A DNA stretch of 64,000 nt from an uncultured Clostridium sp. (GCA_900538475.1 UPYT01000014.1:23232-87231), one strand, 5' to 3'. Numbered from the stretch's first letter, positions 17,929 through 26,777 are shown. Notes: generated by a model from the letters alone, not told the origin. Made by a program: numbers and translations.

Positions 17929-18834
17929 ATGTCAGTAATAGAAGAAATCAGGCATTTGAAGGAAGAAAAAAATGCAGTGATTCTGGCTCATTATTATGTG
18001 CCAGATGAAGTGCAGGAAATAGCAGATTATATTGGAGATTCTTATTATTTAAGCAAAGCGGCTCAGAAAACAGATGCAGATATCATCGTGTTCTGCGGTG
18101 TAAAGTTTATGGGAGAAAGCGCCGCAATTCTGAATCCGGAAAAGAAGGTTCTGATGCCGGATATGGCGGCAGACTGCGCGATGGCTCATATGGTGCAGCT
18201 GGAAAAAATCCGTGAAATGAGAGAGAAGTACGAGGATTTGGCGGTGGTATGCTATATCAATTCCACAGCAGAGATTAAAACCTGCTCTGATGTGTGCGTG
18301 ACCTCAGCGAATGCGGTCAAGATTGTAAAGAATCTGCCGAATCAGAATATTTTCTTTATTCCGGACGGAAATCTGGGACGATATGTGGCTGAACAGGTGC
18401 CGGAAAAGAATGTGATTCTCAATGACGGTTGCTGTCCCATTCATGCGGCTATGTCTGCAGAAGCGGTAAAACGGGAAAAGGAAAAGCATCCGGAAGCAAA
18501 ATTTCTGGTGCATCCAGAGTGTACTGGGGAGCTGCTGGAGCTGGCAGACTACATAGGAAGCACTTCCGGCATTATTGATTTTGTTGCAGGAGATGAGGGA
18601 AAGGAATATATTATTGGCACTGAGGTGGGGGTATTATATGAATTAAAGAAACAGAATCCGGATAAAAATTTCTATACCCTTTCCGATAACCAGATCTGTG
18701 CTGATATGAAGCTGGTTACCTTAGAAAAGGTTCTGGAGGTTTTAAAGCAGGAGACAAACGAAGTAAAGGTTACAGAGAAAGTGAGGATTCAGGCAGGAGC
18801 ACCGCTGGAAAAAATGCTGATGCTGGCCAAATAA
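17929..18834 (+). CDS. nadA: Quinolinate synthase
   Basis: A [4Fe-4S] enzyme that condenses iminoaspartate with dihydroxyacetone phosphate to quinolinate, the second step of de novo NAD synthesis. The three iron-sulfur cysteines lie in VFCGVKFMGE, KTCSDVCVTSANA and HPECTGELLELAD. Family motifs LAHYYVPDEVQEIADYIGDS and PDGNLGRYV are intact. Length 301 aa is usual for the Gram-positive form. The frame is open from 17908, but ATG 17929 follows GGAGGG by 4-5 bases and is preferred. nadB follows after three bases. The unit has a strong promoter at 17683 and the 153-bp repeat in its leader. Confidence 0.95.
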   Translation: MSVIEEIRHLKEEKNAVILAHYYVPDEVQEIADYIGDSYYLSKAAQKTDADIIVFCGVKFMGESAAILNPEKKVLMPDMAADCAMAHMVQLEKIREMREKYEDLAVVCYINSTAEIKTCSDVCVTSANAVKIVKNLPNQNIFFIPDGNLGRYVAEQVPEKNVILNDGCCPIHAAMSAEAVKREKEKHPEAKFLVHPECTGELLELADYIGSTSGIIDFVAGDEGKEYIIGTEVGVLYELKKQNPDKNFYTLSDNQICADMKLVTLEKVLEVLKQETNEVKVTEKVRIQAGAPLEKMLMLAK

Positions 18835-18837
18835 GCA

Positions 18838-20124
18838 ATGATGAAGACGGATGTTTTGATTGTAGGAAGCGGCTGTTCTGGTTTATATTGTGCGCTGAAT
18901 CTTCCGACAGATAAAAAAATTACGGTGATTACAAAAGCAGGCGCCGAAGAAAATGATTCCTTTCTGGCACAGGGCGGCATGTGTATGCTGAAGGATGAAA
19001 AGGATTTTCAGAGCTTTTTTGAGGATACCCTGAAAGCCGGCCATTACGAAAATGATAAAACCTCTGTGGAGATTATGATTCGTTCCTCCCAGGCGGTTGT
19101 AGAGGATCTGCTGCGGTTTGGAGCAGATTTTCAGAAGGACGAGAAGGGAGAGCTGGTATTTACCAGAGAGGGGGCACATTCAGAAAAACGAATTATTTTT
19201 CACGAGGATGTGACTGGAAAGGAGATTACCAGCACCCTGTTAGCCCAGGTGAAGGAGCGGCCCAATATTACCCTTCTGGAACATACGGCCATGGTGGATC
19301 TGATTGAGGAAAATAATGTGTGCTATGGTGCTGTTGTTCAGAAGCCGGATGGAGAAATTGAGGCGGTGGAGGCAGATTATACGGTGATGGCGACAGGGGG
19401 AATCGGAGGGCTGTATCGTCATTCGACTAATTTCCGCCATTTGACAGGAGATGCCCTGGCTGTTGCAATCCGCCATGGAATTGCTTTAAAGGATATTTCC
19501 TATGTTCAGATTCATCCTACAACCCTGTATGCAGAGGAAGAGAGAAGCTTTTTGATTTCGGAATCCGTGCGGGGAGAAGGAGCTGTGCTTCGCGATAAAA
19601 ACGGAGATCGGTTTGTCAATGAGCTTCTTCCGAGGGATCTGCTTACAAAAGCAATTCTGGCACAGATGGAAAAGGACGGCACGGATTTTGTATGGGAGGA
19701 TCTGCGGACGATACCGGAAGATGAGTTAAACCGTCATTTTCCCAACATTGTTGAACATTGCAGAGAAATGGGGTATGATGTAACAAAAGAGTGCATTCCC
19801 GTAGTACCAGCTCAGCATTATTTTATGGGGGGCATTCAGGTGAACCATGAGAGTAAGACCTCGATGGAGCAGCTGTATGCGGTTGGAGAGACTGCCTGCA
19901 ATGGTGTTCATGGAAAAAATCGTCTGGCCAGCAATTCTCTTTTGGAGAGCCTGGTATTTGCAAAGCGGGCGGCCCTTGATATGGCAGGTCATGTCCAGGA
20001 AGTGAAAAAGAACAGCCGCCTGATTGAAGAAACGGATATGGAACCATACCGGGAGCTTTCCGGGCTTTATGAAACCTATCAGAAGATGGTGAAGAACGGG
20101 ATTCAGGAAGCCGGAAGAGCTTAG
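18838..20124 (+). CDS. nadB: L-aspartate oxidase
   Basis: An FAD enzyme that oxidises L-aspartate to iminoaspartate, the substrate of NadA. The FAD-binding N-terminus (VLIVGSGCSGLYCALNL), the FLAQGGMC segment, the active-site region HPTTLYAEEERSFLISESVRGEGA and the GENGVHGKNRLASNSL-like C-terminal FAD loop (ETACNGVHGKNRLASNSLLE) are present. At 428 aa it is about 110 residues shorter than the E. coli enzyme. It lacks most of the C-terminal helical domain, as do other clostridial NadB proteins. The start is ATG 18838 or the next codon; no clear ribosome site, so coupling to nadA (three-base gap) is likely. Confidence 0.93.
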   Translation: MMKTDVLIVGSGCSGLYCALNLPTDKKITVITKAGAEENDSFLAQGGMCMLKDEKDFQSFFEDTLKAGHYENDKTSVEIMIRSSQAVVEDLLRFGADFQKDEKGELVFTREGAHSEKRIIFHEDVTGKEITSTLLAQVKERPNITLLEHTAMVDLIEENNVCYGAVVQKPDGEIEAVEADYTVMATGGIGGLYRHSTNFRHLTGDALAVAIRHGIALKDISYVQIHPTTLYAEEERSFLISESVRGEGAVLRDKNGDRFVNELLPRDLLTKAILAQMEKDGTDFVWEDLRTIPEDELNRHFPNIVEHCREMGYDVTKECIPVVPAQHYFMGGIQVNHESKTSMEQLYAVGETACNGVHGKNRLASNSLLESLVFAKRAALDMAGHVQEVKKNSRLIEETDMEPYRELSGLYETYQKMVKNGIQEAGRA

Positions 20125-20312
20125 AGGAGAATCGGAGAAGGCTGGAAAAGCTGGAAGTGGAAAAGAAAACGGAAGAGCTTAGAACGGAAGCTAGGGACAG
20201 AGGCCAGAATCGTAGTCCAGGGCAGAAATTTGGGACAGAGGCTCAACAGAATAAAAGAAACGCTGCGGCCCTGGAAAGAAAAACAGGGGCTGCGGCAAAG
20301 GGAGACAGAAAG

Positions 20313-21167
20313 ATGTACGATCAGGTTACTTTAAAATTAAATGTGGATCCGCTGATTTTAAGTGCGCTGCGGGAGGATATTACAAGCGAGGATGTGTCTG
20401 CAAACAGTATTATGAAAAAACCTCAGGCAGGAGAAGTGGATCTGATTTGCAAGCAGGATGGGATTATCTGCGGACTGCAAGTTTTTGAACGGGTATTTAC
20501 CCTTTTGGATGAGAATACAAAGGTTGAATTTTTTGCAGAAGATGGCGACGAAGTAAAGAATGGACAGCTTTTAGCTAGGGTTTTTGGTGATATTCGGGTT
20601 CTTCTGTGCGGAGAGCGGACTGCCCTTAATTATCTTCAGAGAATGAGTGGAATTGCCACATACACGCATTCTGTGGCAGCCTTGCTGAAGGGAACGAAAA
20701 CAAAGCTTCTGGATACCAGAAAGACAACGCCGAACAATCGTATTTTTGAGAAATATTCTGTTCGCGTAGGTGGAGGAAATAACCACAGATACAATCTTTC
20801 TGATGGAGTTCTTTTAAAAGACAATCATATTGGTGCAGCCGGAGGAGTAGAAAAGGCAATTAAAATGGCAAAAGAGTACGCTCCCTTTGTCCGGAAAATT
20901 GAGGTAGAGGTGGAGACATTGGACATGGTAAAGGAAGCTGTTGAGGCTGGAGCAGATATTATTATGCTGGACAATATGACCCATGAACAGATGAAGGAAG
21001 CGATGGAATATATTGACGGACGCGCAGAGGTAGAGGTATCTGGAAATGTAACAAGAGAAAATATTTCACGGCTGACAGATCTTGGAGTGGACTATGTTTC
21101 CAGCGGCGCTCTGACTCATTCAGCGCCGATTATGGATATTTCATTAAAGAATCTTCACACAGTTTAA
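20313..21167 (+). CDS. nadC: Nicotinate-nucleotide pyrophosphorylase (quinolinate phosphoribosyltransferase)
   Basis: Converts quinolinate and PRPP to nicotinate mononucleotide, CO2 and pyrophosphate. Motifs: GERTALNYLQRMSGIAT, DTRKTTPNNRIFEKY, RVGGGNNHRYNLSDGVLLKD, EVEVETLDM and DIIMLDNM. The frame is open from 20157, but that gives 52 extra low-complexity residues rich in Glu, Arg and Lys. The ATG at 20313, 7 bases behind GGGAG, gives the normal 284 aa and starts MYDQVTLKLNVDPLI, so I choose it. The 188-base gap after nadB contains a 13-bp direct repeat, GGAAGAGCTTAGA, at 20113 and 20171. Confidence 0.93.
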   Translation: MYDQVTLKLNVDPLILSALREDITSEDVSANSIMKKPQAGEVDLICKQDGIICGLQVFERVFTLLDENTKVEFFAEDGDEVKNGQLLARVFGDIRVLLCGERTALNYLQRMSGIATYTHSVAALLKGTKTKLLDTRKTTPNNRIFEKYSVRVGGGNNHRYNLSDGVLLKDNHIGAAGGVEKAIKMAKEYAPFVRKIEVEVETLDMVKEAVEAGADIIMLDNMTHEQMKEAMEYIDGRAEVEVSGNVTRENISRLTDLGVDYVSSGALTHSAPIMDISLKNLHTV

Positions 21168-21210
21168 CAGGTTTTATGGAGTTTAAGAAGAAGGAAGGCA
21201 GAGGGACAGG

Positions 21211-21756
21211 ATGAGTGGTAAGGAAAGACGGGAACAGATTCTGAATATACTGAAAGACAGCGGGAAACCGGTTCCCGGCGTGGAGCTGGCAAGACTTCTT
21301 CAGGTTAGCCGTCAGGTTATTGTACAGGATATGGCGCTTCTGCGTGCTAATGGGATAGAGATTCTTTCCACCAACCGGGGCTATGTGGCGGTCAGGGAGA
21401 GCAGCTTTAGCCGTGTATTTAAAGTGATTCATACAGAAGAACAGGTTGAGGAGGAGCTGAATCTGTATGTGGATTTCGGCGGAACAGTGGAAGACGTATT
21501 TGTATATCATAAGGTTTACGGAGTCATCCGGGCAGAGATGAACATCAAATCACGAATGGATGTAAAAAAGTATCTGCAGGATATCTCGTCCGGAAAATCC
21601 ACACAGCTGATGAAGCTGACCTCTAATTATCACTATCATACTATTTCTGCAGAGAGGGAAGAAATTCTGGATATGATTCAGGAAGAACTGGAAAAGCGGG
21701 GATTTCTGGCCCAGCTGCAGGATTATGAGCCTGTGGATTTCTGGAGAAAGAACTAG
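21211..21756 (+). CDS. niaR: NiaR-type niacin-responsive transcriptional repressor (HTH + 3H domain)
   Basis: A 181-aa regulator: an N-terminal winged helix (REQILNILKDSGKPVPGVEL, then LLQVSRQVIVQDMALLRANG) and a C-terminal 3H domain with conserved histidines (VYHKVYGVIRAEM; SNYHYHTISAERE). In Firmicutes this family binds niacin and represses NAD synthesis and salvage genes. It is the last gene of the nad cluster, 43 bases after nadC, with AGGGACAGG before the ATG. The palindrome in the nadA promoter is its likely target. Confidence 0.9.
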   Translation: MSGKERREQILNILKDSGKPVPGVELARLLQVSRQVIVQDMALLRANGIEILSTNRGYVAVRESSFSRVFKVIHTEEQVEEELNLYVDFGGTVEDVFVYHKVYGVIRAEMNIKSRMDVKKYLQDISSGKSTQLMKLTSNYHYHTISAEREEILDMIQEELEKRGFLAQLQDYEPVDFWRKN

Positions 21757-21773
21757 GCTGGGCCAAGGCGTTT

Positions 21774-22736
21774 TTACGGATGAGAAGGAAGACGCTGCGA
21801 TTCATGAAGCTTTTTGAACTGCAGAGGGGAAATGGAAAAGGCCTGTTTGAATGCGCGGTAAAAAGTAGAATAATCTACAAAGCCTACCTGTTCTCCGATG
21901 GATTCTAAGGGTTCTCCATTGAGAATCAATACCTTTGCTGCAATTAAGCGGCGCTGTGTTACATAGCGGTAGAAGCTGACATCCATTTTTTCGCTGAACA
22001 GTCGGGAAACGCTTCGTTCACTGATGTAAAAATCAGTGGCAGTTGATTTTAACGTTATTTTTTCTGACAGGTGATTTTCAATATAGGCAATCAATTCATC
22101 CAAAAGCTCCCGCTTTTCTGTCAGTGGCTCTAAAACCTTACTGTGGGTGCAGGCTCTTGTTAAATGGATCAGCAGCTGAATTGCATTGGAAAAAATACAG
22201 CCCTGATATCCATCCTGCTTTGTGGCTGATTCCATGCATGCTGACTGAAAATAGGTTTCCAGATATTCCCATCCGCTGTCCTTTGTTCGCAGCAATACAG
22301 GGACTGATAAGGGCTGAAAGCCAAAATTTTCAGTCAGTGATTTTATAAAATCAGGATGAATCCACATGACATAGCGGACGTAGGGCTCCACCAGACGATC
22401 CAGATACAGAGGTCTGTGACTGATGCCCGGAGGGACAAAAATGATATCGCCTCTGCGGACTCTGTATCGATCAGGACCAAGCAGATACTGAACATTTCCG
22501 CTTCGACAGTATAATACTTCATAGAAAGTATGACTGTGAAGCTGCACCTTATCTTTGGTATAATTGATGTCTTCCTGGCAATCTACGGTGTTAGAATTCA
22601 TCTCTAATTCCTGATAAAAATTAGATAAAATAATGCCTTCGGCAATCAGTGTTTTCTGAACTTCTTCATTGCTGATTTCGGTGCCTTTCAGCGCCGAAAT
22701 CAGCTTTTTATATTTTTTCGCTTCTGATAATTTCAT
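21774..22736 (-). CDS. AraC-family transcriptional regulator
   Basis: A 320-aa regulator with a cupin sensor domain (QLHSHTFYEVLYCRSGNVQY, PDRYRVRRGDIIFVPPGISH) and a C-terminal AraC double helix-turn-helix (KITLKSTATDFYISERSVSR; ESIGEQVGFVDYSTFYRAFK; ending SISPLQFKK). It is divergent from the symporter/amidohydrolase/creatininase-family operon and is its likely activator: two direct repeats of GCGATATTTG(C/T)AATA lie upstream of that operon. It overlaps nothing but converges closely with niaR. The ATG at 22736 follows AGGAGAG. Confidence 0.88.
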   Translation of the reverse strand: MKLSEAKKYKKLISALKGTEISNEEVQKTLIAEGIILSNFYQELEMNSNTVDCQEDINYTKDKVQLHSHTFYEVLYCRSGNVQYLLGPDRYRVRRGDIIFVPPGISHRPLYLDRLVEPYVRYVMWIHPDFIKSLTENFGFQPLSVPVLLRTKDSGWEYLETYFQSACMESATKQDGYQGCIFSNAIQLLIHLTRACTHSKVLEPLTEKRELLDELIAYIENHLSEKITLKSTATDFYISERSVSRLFSEKMDVSFYRYVTQRRLIAAKVLILNGEPLESIGEQVGFVDYSTFYRAFKQAFSISPLQFKKLHESQRLPSHP

Positions 22737-22811
22737 TCATTTCTCTCCTGAAAGCAATGCATATTTTTTCAATAAAAGGTAAAGCTGACAGGAAGACTAT
22801 AACTGAATTTG

Positions 22812-22847
22812 GCGATATTTGCAATATTATATGCGATATTTGTAATA
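22812..22847 (+). promoter_or_regulatory. Direct repeats, probable AraC-type binding sites upstream of the symporter operon
   Basis: GCGATATTTGCAATA at 22812-22826 and GCGATATTTGTAATA at 22833-22847 are spaced 21 bp start to start, i.e. two helical turns. The second touches the -35 position of a promoter with a weak -10 (TAGTAT, 22866-22871) and no good -35. This is the classic layout of an AraC-activated promoter. The regulator gene at 21774 is divergent. Confidence 0.65.
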
Positions 22848-22967
22848 CAAATTGTAATAATGGTGTAGTATGCTTAATGCACCATGATACATGAGGCCTG
22901 AAATATCGTATCAAAAACTAAAAATCACAGATCAGCGGCTTTTTTGCTGCATCAAGGAGGAACTAAG

Positions 22968-24353
22968 ATGAATGAAAAATCTGTACGTCCTTTTGGCGTA
23001 AAGGACCAGCTTGGTTATGTCTTTGGAGATATGGCCGGAAGCTTTGTAAATTTATTTGTAGATGCCTATTTTTTAACATTCTGCACCTATATTCTGGGGA
23101 TTTCACCAGGATGGATGGCTGGTTTGTTTTTAGCAGCCCGTCTCTGGGATGCGATTAATGATCCGATTATGGGCTCCTTCCCGGATCGCTGGCTCATTGG
23201 AAAAAGCGGTGATAAATTTAAACCATGGGTAAAACTGTTTATGATTCCTCTGGCGCTTTCCGGTGTCCTTTGTTTTACCAAGGTTCCCTTTGAAGGCATT
23301 GCCCTTCACGCCTGGGTTGCATTTTCTTATGTTTTATATGGCATGTGCTATACAGGAACCAGTATGCCTTTCGGAGCAATGGCAAGTGTCGTTTCCACCG
23401 ACCCGATTGACCGTTCCAAATTGTCCAGAGCAAGAAGTATTGGCGGAACATTAGTTGGCTTTGGCGCTTTGTCAATTATTCCAGTTGTTTGTTTTGATAA
23501 AGAATCCAATATTCTTCCAGAACGTTTTACTATGGTTGCAATTGTATTTGGAATTCTTTGTGTTGTTTCTTATATGCTTCTGTGCAACCTGACTGTTGAG
23601 CGTGTTCGTCAGACAACTACGGAAAAAGAACCCTTTCAATACGGCAAGGTATTGAAGGCAGCATTTAGAAACCGTCCATTAATCGGTGTTATGATTGCTA
23701 CTGTGGGAAGTATGCTGTATATTACAGGATACAGCCAGCTCAAGAGCTACATTTACAAAGAGTTTTATCAGGATACCAGCTTTATGACTCTTGCAAGTCT
23801 TGGCTCTATTCCTGTTATGATGGTTTGTTTTGTTATGGTACCGAAAATCGTAGCAAAATTTGGAAAACGAACGGTTATTCTGGTTATGAGTACCTATAAT
23901 CTGCTAGTTTCTTCTTTTATTTTGTTTTTCCAGGTGAAAAGCCCTCTGGCCTATACGGTTCTGGTTTTGCTGGCCACTATTGGACAGACTGCCTTTACTA
24001 TTTTGATTTGGGCGCTGGTTACCGACTGTCTGGATTACAGCGAATGGAAGATGAATTTCCGTGCAGATGGAAGTATGTATAGCCTGTATACCTTCAGCCG
24101 AAAAGTCGGTTCTACCATTGCGTCTGCCGGAGCGGCATCTGCACTTGCAGCGATTGGTTATGTAGCCGGTGCGGGAGCTGTACAGAGCGCGGAAACCGTA
24201 AACAATATTTACTATCTGGTAAATGCAATTCCGGTTATTACTTGTATTTTGGAATTGATTGGTATTGGAGTTATCTTTAACTTAGATAAAGAGAAGACTG
24301 CAGAAATGTATGCAGAGCTGGAAGCCCGCAGAAAAGCAGCAGCTCAGAGATAA
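22968..24353 (+). CDS. GPH-type sodium/glycoside symporter (MelB/UidB-like MFS)
   Basis: A twelve-segment inner-membrane cation:sugar symporter of the glycoside-pentoside-hexuronide family (461 aa). Signature regions: FGVKDQLGYVFGDMAGSFVN, LWDAINDPIMGSFPDRW (the conserved D...NDP/MG loop), and the late TDCLDYSEWKMNFRADG. The frame opens at a TTG at 22944, but ATG 22968 is 7 bases behind AAGGAGG and is chosen. The substrate is unknown. Operon partners are an amidohydrolase and a creatininase-family protein, which suggests a small glycoside, amide or acid rather than a simple sugar. Confidence 0.88.
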   Translation: MNEKSVRPFGVKDQLGYVFGDMAGSFVNLFVDAYFLTFCTYILGISPGWMAGLFLAARLWDAINDPIMGSFPDRWLIGKSGDKFKPWVKLFMIPLALSGVLCFTKVPFEGIALHAWVAFSYVLYGMCYTGTSMPFGAMASVVSTDPIDRSKLSRARSIGGTLVGFGALSIIPVVCFDKESNILPERFTMVAIVFGILCVVSYMLLCNLTVERVRQTTTEKEPFQYGKVLKAAFRNRPLIGVMIATVGSMLYITGYSQLKSYIYKEFYQDTSFMTLASLGSIPVMMVCFVMVPKIVAKFGKRTVILVMSTYNLLVSSFILFFQVKSPLAYTVLVLLATIGQTAFTILIWALVTDCLDYSEWKMNFRADGSMYSLYTFSRKVGSTIASAGAASALAAIGYVAGAGAVQSAETVNNIYYLVNAIPVITCILELIGIGVIFNLDKEKTAEMYAELEARRKAAAQR

Positions 24354-24428
24354 GATTAGGGATGGGAAGTGAGCTTCCGGTCGGGAAATAGGCTTTACAG
24401 GAAATAGGCTTTAGAAAAGGAGGCTTCT

Positions 24429-25298
24429 ATGGGAAAAATTGATTTGCACCTTCATTTGAGTTTTCATTCTCTCCCCAAAGGTGATAAAATGTCTGTAAGC
24501 AGTTACCGGGAAATGCTGCCTCATTTAAAAAAATTGGGAATTGAAAAAGGTGTGCTTATGTCCAGCGGGGAAACCCCTTCCCTGCTGCCCATGGGAACCA
24601 ATGAAGAAAATTACAGGATTGTGTCAGCAGATCCCGAACACTATGCCTGGATGTGCAATCTGGATTATGACGGAAATCCAGAAACAATTTATGACAGGCT
24701 TCTGGCCTGCAAGGAGAAAGGGGCCGTCGGAATTGGAGAATTGATCATAAACCGCAGACTGGATGATCCATTTTTCCACCGGTTATTTGAAGCGGCCGGA
24801 AGGCTGAAGCTTCCAGTTACCTTTCATATGAGCCCGGAAGTTGGGTATTCGTATGGTGTGGTTGATGAGCCAGGGCTTCCCCTGCTGGAAGACTGTCTCA
24901 GATGTCATCCGGATACCTTGTTTCTGGGACACAGCCAGACCTTCTGGATTGAAATAAGCGCAGATGCGCCTGTTGATAAAGAAGGCCGGAATCGTTGGGG
25001 CGAAGGGCCGGTTCTTCCAGGCGGTCGTGTTCCGCAGCTGTTTGCAAAGTATCCGAATCTGTATGGAGATTTAAGTGCAAACAGTGCAGGCTGCGCTATG
25101 ATGAGGGATCCGGAATTTGGGCTGAATTTTTTAGAAACGTATTCAGAGCGATTATTTTTTGCTACAGATATGGTCAATACCGAAATGATTTTCCCTCTGG
25201 GACAATGGCTGGATGAACAGGCAGCGGCCGGAAAACTGACAAGGGCTGCCTATGAAAATATCTGTTTCAAAAACGCGAAGCGAGTGTTTGGGCTGTAA
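24429..25298 (+). CDS. Amidohydrolase-family TIM-barrel hydrolase (COG2159-like)
   Basis: A 289-aa cytoplasmic metal-dependent hydrolase or decarboxylase. The N-terminal HxH metal motif is IDLHLHLSFH. Later metal or catalytic residues are likely the His in VTFHMSPEVG, His in FLGHSQTFW and Asp in NLYGDLSANSAG. A conserved C-terminal GxxxAKRVFGL-like end (FKNAKRVFGL) is typical of this group. AGGAGG precedes the ATG. The chemistry is not determined: related enzymes hydrolyse amides or lactones, or decarboxylate aromatic acids. It sits between the symporter and a creatininase-like gene. Confidence 0.78.
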   Translation: MGKIDLHLHLSFHSLPKGDKMSVSSYREMLPHLKKLGIEKGVLMSSGETPSLLPMGTNEENYRIVSADPEHYAWMCNLDYDGNPETIYDRLLACKEKGAVGIGELIINRRLDDPFFHRLFEAAGRLKLPVTFHMSPEVGYSYGVVDEPGLPLLEDCLRCHPDTLFLGHSQTFWIEISADAPVDKEGRNRWGEGPVLPGGRVPQLFAKYPNLYGDLSANSAGCAMMRDPEFGLNFLETYSERLFFATDMVNTEMIFPLGQWLDEQAAAGKLTRAAYENICFKNAKRVFGL

Positions 25299-25337
25299 CA
25301 AAGACAAGAGTATTTTGAAATGGGAAGGAGAGTATTT

Positions 25338-26180
25338 ATGGAACTTCGTACACGTATTTTGCCTCGCATGTTAAACAGCGAGGTGGAAGCATATTTAGAA
25401 GAAAATGATATCATTATTGTTCCTGTTGGAACTGTAGAAATGCACGGCGGAATGCCTTTAGACAGTGAAACCGTCATCAGTGAGGCTTATGCCTTAAAGA
25501 TGGCAGAGGCCTGCAATGGCCTGGTATTAACCGGACTTCCGTATTTTTATGCAGGTGCAACGGCAACCGGCCGCGGTACAGTGCAGGTTTCTATTCGTCA
25601 GGGAATTGATTATTTAAGCGCAATTGCCCATAGCCTGCTGCGTCAGGGCTTTAAACGTCAGATTTATATCAGCTTCCACGGCCCGGCTCATATGACCTGC
25701 AGCCCTATGGTACGAGACTTTTTTGATGAAACTGGTGTTCCGATTCTTTACATGGATTTGACCATGCAGATGCTGAAGAATGCAAAGGATCTGTTTAAAG
25801 GCATGGACAGTTTTCATTCTATTACAGTAGGAGCTTATCAGATTATGGGGCGTTTAGGGGATGTTCCGCTGACGACAGAATATTTCCATCAAAAGCCGCA
25901 GACATGCAAGGAATTTGACGATATTTTTGGTCTTGCCTATCAGAGCGCTGCCATCGGCTACTGCTTTGCTTCTCCGGAGGATCATATGAGTACACCTGCG
26001 ATTCCTGATGAAGAAACACGTCAGCGTCTTGCAGATGAGGGAGAAGAACTGATTAAGGCCCTGGTAACCCGCATGGATCTTCCTCATGTTGCTGAGCAGA
26101 TGCGGAATCTGGAAGCGTATAATCATGTAAATGAGGAAAAATATCCATGGATGCCAAGTGCATTTTATAAAAATATTTGA
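25338..26180 (+). CDS. Creatininase-family protein
   Basis: A 280-aa protein of the creatininase/creatinine amidohydrolase fold, which also includes MftE-like peptidases and other amidases. The first metal motif is VPVGTVEMHGGMPLDSE, with Glu and His in place; the canonical Asp is replaced by Glu or shifted. The later FHGPAHMT stands where many members have NGHGGN, so the specificity is probably not creatinine. ATG 25338 follows GGAAGGAG and is preferred over 25320. It ends the operon; a terminator follows at 26211. Confidence 0.75.
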   Translation: MELRTRILPRMLNSEVEAYLEENDIIIVPVGTVEMHGGMPLDSETVISEAYALKMAEACNGLVLTGLPYFYAGATATGRGTVQVSIRQGIDYLSAIAHSLLRQGFKRQIYISFHGPAHMTCSPMVRDFFDETGVPILYMDLTMQMLKNAKDLFKGMDSFHSITVGAYQIMGRLGDVPLTTEYFHQKPQTCKEFDDIFGLAYQSAAIGYCFASPEDHMSTPAIPDEETRQRLADEGEELIKALVTRMDLPHVAEQMRNLEAYNHVNEEKYPWMPSAFYKNI

Positions 26181-26210
26181 GAATACTGTTTTGAGGCAAA
26201 AGCTGTTTTA

Positions 26211-26240
26211 AATCCGGAGAGTATCGATCTCCGGATTTTT
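26211..26240 (+). terminator. Intrinsic terminator of the symporter/amidohydrolase operon
   Basis: AATCCGGAGA (26211-26220) and TCTCCGGATT (26228-26237) form a perfect 10-bp stem with a 7-base loop, followed by TTT and an AT-rich tail. Confidence 0.85.
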
Positions 26241-26243
26241 AAT

Positions 26244-26520
26244 TTAATTTCCTTGAGGCCAGCATATCGTTTTATCAATTTCTCCGGTGTATTCCTCTTT
26301 ATCTTCTGAAATAGTGAAAAAATGTTCTTGTTTATAGAATTCTGCTGCACACCGTTTTTTTGATATACATTTGAGGGTCAGGACAAAATGATTTTTTTCG
26401 CATGCTCTAGAAGGTGTTTACCGATGCTGGCACAGCGGGATTCCTGTTTTACAAAAATTCTAGCAATATAAGCTTCTTTCAGGCCGATAAAGCCATGTAT
26501 GTTCTCCTCTATCTTTATTT
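26244..26520 (-). pseudogene. GNAT-family acetyltransferase remnant
   Basis: Reading the minus strand from about 26520, the frame gives HGFIGLKEAYIARIFVKQES and then ASIGKHLLEHAKKIILS, the acetyl-CoA pyrophosphate-loop region of a GNAT enzyme. It is then interrupted at about 26380. A shift of frame continues with LTLKCISKKRCAAEFYKQ and ISEDKEEYTGEIDKTICW, the normal GNAT C-terminus, ending at the stop at 26244. The N-terminal half is absent and there is at least one frameshift, so this is a relic. Nothing else was found between the terminator and the operator repeats. Confidence 0.7.
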
Positions 26521-26677
26521 CGAATCATTTTTTTATCTACTTACATTTTAATGTATACCATGATATTGTTTCCGGATATTATTTTCAATCTCATAGAGAA
26601 ATTATTTTTCCTAATGAAAACTTCTTTTCTTTTTTTCAGCTGCAGGAGGAGAAGCAGGAACGCATCTATTTTACATA

Positions 26678-26758
26678 GAACATTAAATTTTGAACATGAA
26701 AACCTTATTTGTTGTATTCATTCTTTGTTCAAAAATGACTATAATGTGAACATTAAAT
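26678..26758 (+). promoter_or_regulatory. Promoter region of the second ABC importer with repeated GAACATTAAAT
   Basis: GAACATTAAAT occurs at 26678-26688 and exactly 70 bp later at 26748-26758; TGAACAT and its inverse TTGTTCA also occur between them. A -10 box TATAAT lies at 26740-26745 without a good -35. This fits activation by a DNA-binding regulator such as the YesN-like protein encoded downstream. The binding protein is inferred. Confidence 0.5.
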
Positions 26759-26777
26759 GAAACGGGAGGAATTTACA

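Noticed and set aside
17652..17930. Minus-strand ORF over the first 153-bp repeat
   Set aside because: It and the minus-strand ORF at 38962-39507 share sequence only because both cross the same repeat. Neither has a ribosome site, and the reading frames are forced by the hairpins.
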